Below, piece after piece: positions 1-8,489 of a stretch of DNA of 64,000 nucleotides. The first letter of the stretch is position 1. Each line of letters opens with the position of its first letter. The position numbers and the translations under genes were made by a program. The stretch is from GCA-2706205 sp964215955. GTDB lineage: Bacteria; Bdellovibrionota; Bacteriovoracia; Bacteriovoracales; Bacteriovoracaceae. The notes below the pieces were generated by a model. That model made no database searches. It saw only the letters and a program-made list of their open reading frames with translations, and was not told the DNA's origin. Location: positions 1 through 64,000 of the forward strand of contig CAXPDR010000038.1 of NCBI GenBank assembly GCA_964215955.1, read 5' to 3'.

Positions 1-80
1 ATTATGATTTAGGATACTTTGACGATAAGAGTAGAAAAGTGGAGCCAATTGAGGATCCATTTAGCATGGGAAAAGTGTAA
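1..80 (+). CDS. IS481-like transposase, C-terminal end only
   Basis: The window opens inside a plus-strand reading frame (codons in phase from position 3) that ends at TAA 78-80. The last 25 residues read YDLGYFDDKSRK followed by VEPIEDPFSMGKV. The YDLGYFD block followed by an E-P-x-x-x-P-F segment resembles the extreme C-terminus of IS481-type DDE transposases as I remember them. The call is strengthened by doubled terminal repeats that begin over its stop codon. The catalytic core is outside the window, so whether the element is intact cannot be judged. Confidence 0.6.
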   Translation, partial: YDLGYFDDKSRKVEPIEDPFSMGKV

Positions 81-120
81 ACCATGTCTTCGGTATTAAA
101 TGTAAAGTATGTCTCCGGTA
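76..120 (+). repeat. Doubled IS terminal repeat
   Basis: A 20-bp motif occurs twice in direct orientation, 25 bp apart: TGTAAACCATGTCTTCGGTA at 76-95 and TGTAAAGTATGTCTCCGGTA at 101-120 (17 of 20 identical). The first copy overlaps the stop codon of the transposase tail. Repeated transposase-binding motifs at the end of an element are typical of IS21/IS481-type ends, so the right end of the element probably lies near 120. From 121 to 257 I see nothing else. Confidence 0.6.
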
Positions 121-257
121 CGGACCACATATTCTCAAATCAAGAATCATACATTACTCTAGGAACAACAAGTGACGAGATGAGACGTACATAAGTACTT
201 CGCAATCGAGGAACCGAAGTTAGTGACGACGATGAATGTATGATTATTGTTTTGAGA

Positions 258-340
258 TGGTGCCGTAGGAGGGACTTGAACCCCCACGCTTGCGCACTAG
301 ATCCTAAGTCTAGCGTGTCTACCAATTCCACCACTACGGC
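258..340 (-). tRNA. tRNA-Leu (anticodon UAG)
   Basis: On the minus strand the sequence folds as a class II tRNA. The acceptor stem is GCCGTAG/CTACGGC followed by A and an encoded CCA (258-260). The D-arm contains GGTAGAC, the anticodon stem is CTAGA/TCTAG around loop CTTAGGA, and there is a short variable arm and a T-arm GGTTCAAGTCC. The anticodon TAG lies at 304-306 and reads CUA leucine codons. The short open frame over this locus is an artefact of the tRNA. Confidence 0.95.
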
Positions 341-402
341 ATTTGATTTTTGTAGGATTAGTTATAATGATATTCTAAAGATATGACAAGAAAAAATTAA
401 GC

Positions 403-3400
403 TTATGCTGCTTTTTTCTTTGGTCCACCTTTTCCTTTTTGAGCTTTTTCAAGATCTTTCTTGGCCTTAGCCAGTTGGTTTTTCAGACCAGTGACTTCAG
501 CTTTGAACTTCATCATCTCTTTTTTATTTTCAGCAGCATCTGTACGGGCTTTAGTGAGCTCCTGATTCATTTTCTTAACGCTCTGTTCAAGTCGTTTCTC
601 TTTAGCATTTCCACCTGAACTACCAGAAGAGCTCTTTGCAAGTTCAGCTTCTTGAAGTTTTGCTGTAAGATCATCTAATTTCGCGCTTAATTCTTCATTT
701 TTTGCTTTTAAGCTCTCACTTTCAAGAGCAGATTTAGCATCAGAGCTATCCTTATTAAGAGCTTTAGCAAAACCACTATTTTCAGCAGAAACAATTGGAG
801 CATCTTGATATTTCTTTTGTAGTTCTTCTATTTTTTGTTGAAGTTTTTGATTCTGATCTTTCATATAGGAAACTTCTTTAATTGATTTCTCCAACTCATG
901 TTGTGCCTGAGAATGACTTAAATCAGAAACCTTGTTTCCACCAAGATTAACAGGAGCTGACTGCGCTTCAAGTTTTTTAGTTAAATCATTAATCTTATCT
1001 TGTAGTTTGGTATTTTTAGCTTTTAAGGTTTCAGCTTCTTTAGATATTTTATTAGCATTTAATGATCCGCTACTTGCTGCACTTTTTACAAGTTTAGCAT
1101 TTTGTTCTTTTAATAGTTTTAGCTGACTCTGCGTTGTTTTAAGCTCTGTTTGGGCCTTGGATACTTCAGTTTTTAATTTAGACTCAGACTGCCTAACTGT
1201 TTGTAATTTTTCTTCTGCAGTCTTTCTTTGTTTGCTTTCGACATTGAGTCTATTTTCTAATTGATTTTTTTGTCTCTCGAGCATTCTCTTTTCTTCTAAA
1301 CTCGAATTATTATTATTTTCTTGGGCCTTTTTAGTCACATTTTTGGCCATACTTTCAAGTTTATTTTTATACACTTCAGCTGTTTTAATAAGTGTTTCTT
1401 TTTCTCTAGACAATGCTTTAACCTGAGTTCTTAACTGCGTCGATTGATCATTTTTAAGCTTTTGATTCAAATCATTTACCTGATTCTTAAGACCGAGTAA
1501 TTCTTTCTCTTTTTTCCCCATCAAGTTCTTCATAGACTCTTTGGCTTTATCAAGTATCATTTCCTTAGCTTTAATAGACTTCTCAGCTTTAGTTAATTCC
1601 TGTTTAAAAAGTGCATCTTTTTTCTCAGCGGCATAATGCGCTTTTTTAAGTTCATTTTCAGCTTTCTTTGCCATTTCGATAACTTTATTTTCATTTTCTA
1701 AAGACTTAGCTAACTTTTCAGCAAGAGCAGGATCAATGGCCCCTCCTTCTTTAATTTGTTCAAGAACTTGTAACTTCTCAACTTCATTTAAAGGTGAATC
1801 TGAGATCGCAGAATCACCAAATTCATCAGGAATTTCACCATCAACAAGAGAGTCAAAAGTTTCTTTGGCTTTGTCGTTTGCACTACGTTCCAACTGTAAA
1901 GCACTCAAATTAGTTTTTAACTTCTTATTTTCTTCTTCAACGGTTTTAAGTTTATTGATGAGTTCAGATTCAACCTTAGAATTGGTTTGTTTTTCGTCCT
2001 CGCCCTGATAAATTTTATCTGCGATAATTTGTTTTTCTTGTTCCCTCGCTTGATCTGCTGCACCTTTGACTATTTCTCTTACATCTTGTTCTGGCATTTC
2101 AAGAGTATGAGAAAGATCTTTAATAAGTTGATCTTCTTTCTCTTTGATTTCATCCGCTGATGCACTATTGAATTTAAATTCTTCCTGAAAAGTTTCTTTC
2201 ATTGTTTGATGAATAAGCGAGTTCATCTCCCCTTGCGAAAGATCATTTTCTTTTACCACAAATTTTCCATCAACTTGTCCAACATTTTCAAATGAAGAAA
2301 CTTTACTCTCTAGTTTATTTTTGAACTTTGATTGAAAATCAGAGACCATTGTAGGTTTTTTATCTAAGAAGGAATCCAATTCAGTTCTGAATTGTTGAAT
2401 GCTTTCATCATCAGTTAAAAGTTCACTTAAGATTTCTGGCATTTCCGTATTTTGAAATGTATCAATATCCTCTTGAGATAATGAGTCTAAGGTTTTTCCT
2501 AATTTCTCTGCGTATTTCTCAAGGCCATTACTAATTCTTGCTGGAGCCTCTTTATGAACAAATGCTTTAACCTTTACATCAAAACCTGACATCCCAGGAG
2601 CATTGTCTAAAGTATTTTTAACGAACATTTTCATACCATTCTTTTGTTCGCTTGGGTCTCCTGAAAATACACCGAATGCACCTAGTTGTGAGTTACTTTC
2701 TCCTCCAGAAAAGCTAGCAACAAATGGACTTTCTTTATCTGTTTCCATTCCACCAATCTTAGCGACAAAGTCATCAGCTTCTTCTTTTCCACCTTTTACA
2801 ACCGATGCACCTTCGGGATCATCCGGGCCACCACCAATAGTTATCACACCCTCATTTTCTGTCTCAAGTCCTCCAATTTGTTGTGCAAAATCATCTTCTT
2901 CAAATGCACCACCAACTTTTTGAGAACCTTCCTTATCAATAAGGCTTCCAGGAAGCTTATTTAGTAAGTCATCAAAAGAGTCTTTCTCAAATCCTGATAT
3001 CGTTTCCTCTTCATTTCCTTCCAAAGGCTTAATCTCAGCTAGAGTGTCCTCTAGAGGTTTTTGTCCAAACTGGCTTTCTAATTCACTCATTAAAGATGAG
3101 GTATTAAAGCTGACATCTTCGAAGCCTCTACCTAGGTCTTCAAATGCATTTGCAGTATCAAACTGTGGAACACTAGGTTTAAATTCTCCAAAGACCGACC
3201 CATTATCAATGCCCTTATTCTTATCTTGCTCATCTTTTCCTAAAATATTATTTAACAAGCTAAGGTCGACATGATCAGCAACTTTTTTCGCTAGCTGCTC
3301 ACTCATTGCATTTTCTATCTGATTTATGGCCTGACTATCGTTTCTAATATCATTTCGAACTCTAGAGACTTCATCATCAAATGCATTAACTAAATTATTT

Positions 3401-4572
3401 TTTTGAATTCTTTCAACGAGAATTTTCTTATCAGAATCTTTTAACTTTCCAACTAAGTCTCCCTCATGAAAATCTGGTAAGTATTTTTCAAAATGTGAGC
3501 CTTCAAATTCTGATATATCCGCATCTGGATTATTCGACTCAAAACTTTTGATCATATGTGAGATTAATTCTTCAACTAAAGTTTTTTGATCCTTCAAAGA
3601 GGAGTCATTATCAAAATTACTCATATTATCTAGTAAGCCACCAGGAAGGGACTTTTGTTCTAACTTCTCTCTTCGAACTTTTGCGGCCTCATTCTCATCA
3701 TTATTGACTTTAAACTTACTAATTTTTAGTTCTAGTTCATTTTTTATTTGAGTAGCCGTTTTGATATTTGAAAAACTTAATCCCTGTGTAATAGATTTAT
3801 CTTTACCAAAAAATCCTGTAAAAGAGAGTTTTCCTGGCTCTTCAATAAACGTAATATCCAAAAAGTCACAGGACCTGCTTACAATTCCTAATAGGTAGCT
3901 TACTGGGCTCGTTGAATTGACTTGTCCAAAAGAATCTAAAATATATTCAGCAACAAAATTCTTCACTGAAACATTCACACTTAAAACAAACGTCTCTTCA
4001 TTTGCCGCATACTCAAATTCAAAAGGGACTCCTGCTAGTCCTGATTGCTTTAAATAGGTAAAGTAATAAAGGGCATGATCGACAAAACTCCTAATAGACA
4101 CTAAATTGAAATTCTTTTCAAAAGCGAATAAAGAGACTTCATCAATAAACTCACCAGTAATGAGATGATTGACAATATTAAATTGTTTAAACTCTTCAAA
4201 AGTTTGACTAAACTCTTCATCTAAATGAATATTTGCATTTGAAGAAAAATACTTATTTAAGACCCGAGTATTGATATCGGTATTTTTCAAATTCTCATTT
4301 AACAATAGGCGACCATTAGAAAGTAAAAGGTCTCTAATCCCTGATTTTTCACCAAAACAAATAATTTCAATATTATTTTTATTGGTATTATATTCCTTCG
4401 TGACTTCATTCGCTTGTTCAACACTTTCAACTATAATATGAGTTAATGTCTCAATATCATCTACTTCTTCTCGACCATAAAGTTGAAAATTATTTGTTTC
4501 AATATATTCAAGAAGAAACTGATTTAAGTTTTCAACTAAGTTTAAAATATGAAGAGGACTAGACTTTGACAT
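403..4572 (-). CDS. Giant coiled-coil protein of unknown function
   Basis: A 1389-residue protein that I do not recognise. There is no signal peptide or membrane segment, so it is probably cytoplasmic. Residues 1-290 look globular and end in a hydrophobic/aromatic domain. The middle, roughly 300-870, is acidic and low in complexity and carries a short duplicated motif of the form DDFxxxIGGxET (about nt 2730-2900). From about residue 880 to the end it is heptad-rich Lys/Glu/Gln coiled coil, finishing in a basic tail GKGGPKKKAA. Its start overlaps the stop of the upstream HD-GYP-like gene by one base, so the two are almost certainly co-translated. A scaffold or cytoskeletal role fits the architecture but is only inference. 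Confidence 0.8.
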   Translation of the reverse strand: MSKSSPLHILNLVENLNQFLLEYIETNNFQLYGREEVDDIETLTHIIVESVEQANEVTKEYNTNKNNIEIICFGEKSGIRDLLLSNGRLLLNENLKNTDINTRVLNKYFSSNANIHLDEEFSQTFEEFKQFNIVNHLITGEFIDEVSLFAFEKNFNLVSIRSFVDHALYYFTYLKQSGLAGVPFEFEYAANEETFVLSVNVSVKNFVAEYILDSFGQVNSTSPVSYLLGIVSRSCDFLDITFIEEPGKLSFTGFFGKDKSITQGLSFSNIKTATQIKNELELKISKFKVNNDENEAAKVRREKLEQKSLPGGLLDNMSNFDNDSSLKDQKTLVEELISHMIKSFESNNPDADISEFEGSHFEKYLPDFHEGDLVGKLKDSDKKILVERIQKNNLVNAFDDEVSRVRNDIRNDSQAINQIENAMSEQLAKKVADHVDLSLLNNILGKDEQDKNKGIDNGSVFGEFKPSVPQFDTANAFEDLGRGFEDVSFNTSSLMSELESQFGQKPLEDTLAEIKPLEGNEEETISGFEKDSFDDLLNKLPGSLIDKEGSQKVGGAFEEDDFAQQIGGLETENEGVITIGGGPDDPEGASVVKGGKEEADDFVAKIGGMETDKESPFVASFSGGESNSQLGAFGVFSGDPSEQKNGMKMFVKNTLDNAPGMSGFDVKVKAFVHKEAPARISNGLEKYAEKLGKTLDSLSQEDIDTFQNTEMPEILSELLTDDESIQQFRTELDSFLDKKPTMVSDFQSKFKNKLESKVSSFENVGQVDGKFVVKENDLSQGEMNSLIHQTMKETFQEEFKFNSASADEIKEKEDQLIKDLSHTLEMPEQDVREIVKGAADQAREQEKQIIADKIYQGEDEKQTNSKVESELINKLKTVEEENKKLKTNLSALQLERSANDKAKETFDSLVDGEIPDEFGDSAISDSPLNEVEKLQVLEQIKEGGAIDPALAEKLAKSLENENKVIEMAKKAENELKKAHYAAEKKDALFKQELTKAEKSIKAKEMILDKAKESMKNLMGKKEKELLGLKNQVNDLNQKLKNDQSTQLRTQVKALSREKETLIKTAEVYKNKLESMAKNVTKKAQENNNNSSLEEKRMLERQKNQLENRLNVESKQRKTAEEKLQTVRQSESKLKTEVSKAQTELKTTQSQLKLLKEQNAKLVKSAASSGSLNANKISKEAETLKAKNTKLQDKINDLTKKLEAQSAPVNLGGNKVSDLSHSQAQHELEKSIKEVSYMKDQNQKLQQKIEELQKKYQDAPIVSAENSGFAKALNKDSSDAKSALESESLKAKNEELSAKLDDLTAKLQEAELAKSSSGSSGGNAKEKRLEQSVKKMNQELTKARTDAAENKKEMMKFKAEVTGLKNQLAKAKKDLEKAQKGKGGPKKKAA

Positions 4573-5624
4573 TAACTTGCCACCCCCATCTCTTCTTTAC
4601 TCCAATCAAGAAACTCTTGCCACATCCTAACAAATGTTTTTATGGGCAACATATTTTTAGTATTTAAGTTTTTTAAATTTTCAAAATAATCAATAAATAT
4701 GATCGGACCATCGTTTTTTCTATAGATATGGTCTGTAAAAGGAATGAGGTAATCACAAAATGCTAATAATCCTTCCGTTCTTCCCATGCCAGCATAAAAG
4801 TAACCATTAGGAAATCCAGAACCATCCCCTTTTTCATGATGAAGTTTTATAAAATCTAATAACTCTGGATAACTAAAACGGTCTTCAAATTTTTGTGCAT
4901 ATTCATGACTTCGAATTGGATGATTCAAGAATAAGTCCAATTCATAACTCGAACGCCCCATATCTTTGAGATACTGCACTCCAGATGTAGGCTCACTTCT
5001 CTCAAGCTCACAAGCATGTGTTATCGTATAGTTCAAGCCATTACTCATCACGAGACCATAGTCCAACAAAAATGCAGTGTTATAAAAATCTTTTATAAAA
5101 TGAAAATCTAAATAGTTTCCCGCAATTGTAAGGCAGGTTAATTTCGCACTCATCATTAACGAACGTGTGTACAAAATAACACTTTTTTGTTGATATGATT
5201 CAATAACTTCATCAGGACAATCGAAAAATGTTTCATAGCAAGCAATAACATAACTTAAAAATGATTTATTTTTTAATATGAGAAAGTCTTGCTTAATTTT
5301 TTCAAGTAATTGATCTCTAACTTGCATTCTCTCCCTTTGAGATCTTGCCTGTTTAAAGTTACCCCACTCTAATTTATATTCTTGAATTAAACTTTCATTA
5401 GCTACTTCAATCCCTGAGAGGGATTTAATATTCTTAGTTTTATATTTTTGAATAAAATCGCTATCAATTAAGTCACCAGCATGAAGTAAAGAAATTACTT
5501 TCTTACCACCGGCTAAGCTGTAAAAAAGATGATGTCTGCAAATTGTTCCTGCAGTTAGCGAATCTAGTGAAATATCCACAACATCGTCAGCATTGAATGT
5601 AATTCCTTTTACGTTAAAATCCAT
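4572..5624 (-). CDS. Degenerate HD-GYP-like domain protein
   Basis: A 350-residue cytoplasmic protein. The C-terminal half keeps the GYP-side signature of HD-GYP c-di-GMP phosphodiesterases, HHEKGDGSGFP, followed by a helix with DYLIPFTDHIY. The first metal-binding HD pair expected in a G-L-L-H-D-I-G-K block is replaced by FLLDYGLV, so the metal site is incomplete and catalysis is doubtful. It may bind c-di-GMP without cleaving it, or act as a scaffold. It is the first gene of a two-gene unit with the giant coiled-coil protein (1-bp overlap). Its promoter must lie in the 173-bp region shared with the divergent symporter gene. Confidence 0.7.
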   Translation of the reverse strand: MDFNVKGITFNADDVVDISLDSLTAGTICRHHLFYSLAGGKKVISLLHAGDLIDSDFIQKYKTKNIKSLSGIEVANESLIQEYKLEWGNFKQARSQRERMQVRDQLLEKIKQDFLILKNKSFLSYVIACYETFFDCPDEVIESYQQKSVILYTRSLMMSAKLTCLTIAGNYLDFHFIKDFYNTAFLLDYGLVMSNGLNYTITHACELERSEPTSGVQYLKDMGRSSYELDLFLNHPIRSHEYAQKFEDRFSYPELLDFIKLHHEKGDGSGFPNGYFYAGMGRTEGLLAFCDYLIPFTDHIYRKNDGPIIFIDYFENLKNLNTKNMLPIKTFVRMWQEFLDWSKEEMGVAS

Positions 5625-5797
5625 TTAACTTTAAATTCCTTTTCAAAAAGATCTATTGACCTCAGTAACATATCGGAATTTTGAGAGTAAATTTTAATTT
5701 GGAGTGGAGAAATACTGTTTTAAATTATTTAAATGGTCAAATAAATATTCTTTGAAGTACAATCAAGTTAACTAATTAAAAATAAAAGGATTTAAAA

Positions 5798-7231
5798 GTG
5801 AAATATAATATCGATTCAGTCGACTATATCGTTATTGTCATCTACTTAATAGGAATTTTTTTCCTGGCCTATAAATCGAAAAGAGTTCGCTCAAACTCTA
5901 GCCTTGTTGAAGATCAATATTTAGCAGGAAAGTCTCTTACCATTCCAGAATCATTATTTTCAATAATTGCAACTGAGGTCTCTGCTCTTACTTTTTTAGG
6001 AATACCAGCTTTTGCTTTTGGAAAAGATTATTCTTTTGTACAGATATATATAGGTGCTATTCTTGGAAGGATAATCATCGCCAAAATAATGCTTCCACTT
6101 GTCTACGATAAAGGTCTTACAATCTATGAAGTCATGGCTAAAGGAAACAATGGAAACCTAAATGGGCAAAGATCCATAGCCGTATTCTATGCTATAAACA
6201 AGTTCCTGGCCGTAGGTGTAAGATTATTTTCAGGCTCCATTTTAGTTGCAGAGTTTTTTAGTGTTAATATCTTCCTTGCTGTAGGAATTATTTGTGTTAT
6301 TACTTTTTTCTATACATTGATAGGTGGACTAAAGGCAGTTGTTAGGACAGATATGGTTCAAATGGGACTTTTTGTTTTAGGTGGAATTACAGCTCATATT
6401 CTTATTCCAGAAATTGCTGGGGTTCCATGGGGTGATCTTATCTCCACAGCAAGTGAAGCAGGAAAAACAACCATTCTTGATTTTACAAATCCAACACCAT
6501 TTCTCATAGGTGTAGCAGGTGGTGTACTTTTTGACATGGCCACCCACGGAGTAGACCAAGACTTTGCTCAAAGGTTAACAGCTAATAAGAGTTTAAAAGG
6601 TGCGCAATTCTCTATAATAGTCTCTAGTTTTATATCAGTGGCCGTTGGTTTACTATTTTTAAGTATAGGCGCCTTACTCTGGTCATATTACCAAACAAAT
6701 CCAGCACCAAATCTTAAAGATGACCAAATTTTTGCTCATTTTATTACAATGTATTTTCCAATAGGAATGAAAGGCTTAATGGTTGCAGGTGTTCTCGCAG
6801 CAACGATGAGTACACTTGATTCAAGTATTAATGCTCTTAGTGCATGTCTTTATAATGATATTTTTCATCACAGAACAAACAAGGCCCATAGTATTTCTAG
6901 GCACTATAAAATAGATACCTTAATAATCACAAGTATTTTCATGATTATAGCTTTCATTGCTTCTACAAGTGATGGACTCTTATTACTAGGCTTAAAGATA
7001 ACTTCTTGGACAGCGGGTTCTTTATTAGGACTATTTTTTGCTGTTCTTGTTTTTAAAATTTCAAAGCTAACCCCAAGAAATGTCATTTTAGCTTATGTTT
7101 TTGGCGTTTTTGGTGTTTATCTAAATTCTAATATATTGGAGTATAATTGGAACTTTAACGTCTATTTTGGCTTTATTCTATCCATCCTAAGCCTATTTAT
7201 CATTGAAAAAGTGGTAGTGTCTAAAATTTAA
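5798..7231 (+). CDS. Sodium:solute symporter family transporter
   Basis: A 477-residue integral membrane protein with about 13 hydrophobic helices. It matches the SSF (SLC5-type) family: the N-terminal region has SALTFLGIPAFAF, the middle has GGLKAVVRTDMVQMGLF, and the later helix has ATMSTLDSSINALS, which is the Na+-site-2 helix of this family with its paired Ser/Thr. It therefore likely imports an organic solute using the sodium gradient; the substrate cannot be read from sequence. The start is GTG at 5798, preceded by AAAAGGAT at good spacing. It stands alone, divergent from the HD-GYP-like gene. Confidence 0.88.
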   Translation: MKYNIDSVDYIVIVIYLIGIFFLAYKSKRVRSNSSLVEDQYLAGKSLTIPESLFSIIATEVSALTFLGIPAFAFGKDYSFVQIYIGAILGRIIIAKIMLPLVYDKGLTIYEVMAKGNNGNLNGQRSIAVFYAINKFLAVGVRLFSGSILVAEFFSVNIFLAVGIICVITFFYTLIGGLKAVVRTDMVQMGLFVLGGITAHILIPEIAGVPWGDLISTASEAGKTTILDFTNPTPFLIGVAGGVLFDMATHGVDQDFAQRLTANKSLKGAQFSIIVSSFISVAVGLLFLSIGALLWSYYQTNPAPNLKDDQIFAHFITMYFPIGMKGLMVAGVLAATMSTLDSSINALSACLYNDIFHHRTNKAHSISRHYKIDTLIITSIFMIIAFIASTSDGLLLLGLKITSWTAGSLLGLFFAVLVFKISKLTPRNVILAYVFGVFGVYLNSNILEYNWNFNVYFGFILSILSLFIIEKVVVSKI

Positions 7232-7324
7232 ACAATAAATTTTATGCCCATAACAATATTTCAAAAGACTAAAACATAATCAGTCCTACTGCTAAACTAT
7301 AGAAAAAGTTCAGGAGTATAAAGC

Positions 7325-8458
7325 ATGTCTTTTTGTAAGTTAAAAAGTTTATATTTAATTTTAATGGGGATATTATTTACTGGTATAAGTTTACAATACT
7401 CATTGGCAGCTTCTCAAGACTCAAAAATAATCCGCCTAAACTATAGCTCAGCTGAAGAATTAGAAAAAGATTTAAAACCTATCGTTCCACAAGTCCTTAT
7501 TACACCTATTTTTGATGAAATTGAAAATACAACGTTTGTTCTTCAATTAGTCAATGATTACGACTTCAAGGACCCAAACGAAGAACCGGTGTTAGAGAAA
7601 AATGATGATATTGGTTTTACTCACGGTTATAGAATTGAAATTAAAAAGAATCTTGCGCCCCAAGGTTTTGATAACTACTACTTAACTATAAGTTATGAAA
7701 GTCAACTACATACCAACAGTGACACCCCTGAAGAATTTAACAATGATTACAGAGATGTCATTTATTTAAATGATAGAGGCTTTTGGCAAGCTGATGTATT
7801 TTTTAAAGAACAAAACTTACTGGAAGTTGTGACAGGAAAAATAAAGGCTCAAGATGCTTTGTATTGGAAAGCTGGTGTAGGGTTTATTGAAATCAACGCA
7901 GATGATTCCGACCGTCCTTTTTTATTTTCAAGTATTGAGCATCAGAGATGGTTGCACGAATCTGTTAATGATATTAAAGGCGCTACAATAAGAGAGTACA
8001 ATTACTTGTCAAATGAGGATGCAAGTAAGCGCGGCGTTTACTTAACAGCTGAAGCAGGCAGAGATTACAGTTTATATATGGGAGATGAGAATCGAGTTTT
8101 TTTAAGACCTTCAATAAGAACTCGTATTTCGTCGATTAAAGACTCTTCTTATGTCGGAGCCAATATTGAAATAGGAAATGATTTCACTCCACCCGAAGAA
8201 TTTACTTTTCTCCCGGCTTTAAGAGTAAGTGCTAACATGGACATCGAAAAGTATACAGACGGTTCAACTTATAGAAGTTATGGTTTTCGAGTATCTGCTA
8301 AATACAAGTACTTCACAACAACACTAAAACATACGGTTCCACTAGACAACGAACCTGGATACTTAAATCCACTTCCAAATGATTTTTTTAATAGAGACAG
8401 TCTTCAACCAAGAAAAGATGCTACAACTTGGCTAATTTTAGAAGGACATTTACCTTAA
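7325..8458 (+). CDS. Exported protein, probable outer-membrane beta-barrel
   Basis: A 377-residue protein with an N-terminal signal peptide (hydrophobic LYLILMGILFTGISLQ, cleavage near LAA). The mature part is rich in alternating aromatic/polar strands (for example YYLTISYES, YKYFTTTLKH), as in a beta-barrel. The early segment DDIGFTHGYRIEI is loosely like the region of LpxR/DUF2219 lipid A deacylases that precedes the barrel strands, but I cannot identify the catalytic pair, so that match is weak. The start at 7325 has a strong AGGAG 9 bases upstream. It is monocistronic and ends at a bidirectional terminator. Confidence 0.6.
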   Translation: MSFCKLKSLYLILMGILFTGISLQYSLAASQDSKIIRLNYSSAEELEKDLKPIVPQVLITPIFDEIENTTFVLQLVNDYDFKDPNEEPVLEKNDDIGFTHGYRIEIKKNLAPQGFDNYYLTISYESQLHTNSDTPEEFNNDYRDVIYLNDRGFWQADVFFKEQNLLEVVTGKIKAQDALYWKAGVGFIEINADDSDRPFLFSSIEHQRWLHESVNDIKGATIREYNYLSNEDASKRGVYLTAEAGRDYSLYMGDENRVFLRPSIRTRISSIKDSSYVGANIEIGNDFTPPEEFTFLPALRVSANMDIEKYTDGSTYRSYGFRVSAKYKYFTTTLKHTVPLDNEPGYLNPLPNDFFNRDSLQPRKDATTWLILEGHLP

Positions 8459-8461
8459 AAT

Positions 8462-8489
8462 AAAAAAGTCCCAAGAAGGGACTTTTTTT
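8462..8489. terminator. Bidirectional intrinsic terminator
   Basis: The stem GTCCC/GGGAC (8468-8472 and 8478-8482) with loop AAGAA is flanked by six A on the left and seven T on the right. It therefore works on both strands and separates the convergent beta-barrel gene and the peptide ABC transporter operon. Confidence 0.85.

Noticed and set aside
140..334. Open frame of 64 codons on the minus strand
   Set aside because: It reads through tRNA-Leu (the familiar VELVDTLDLGS translation of a tRNA) and has no ribosome site.
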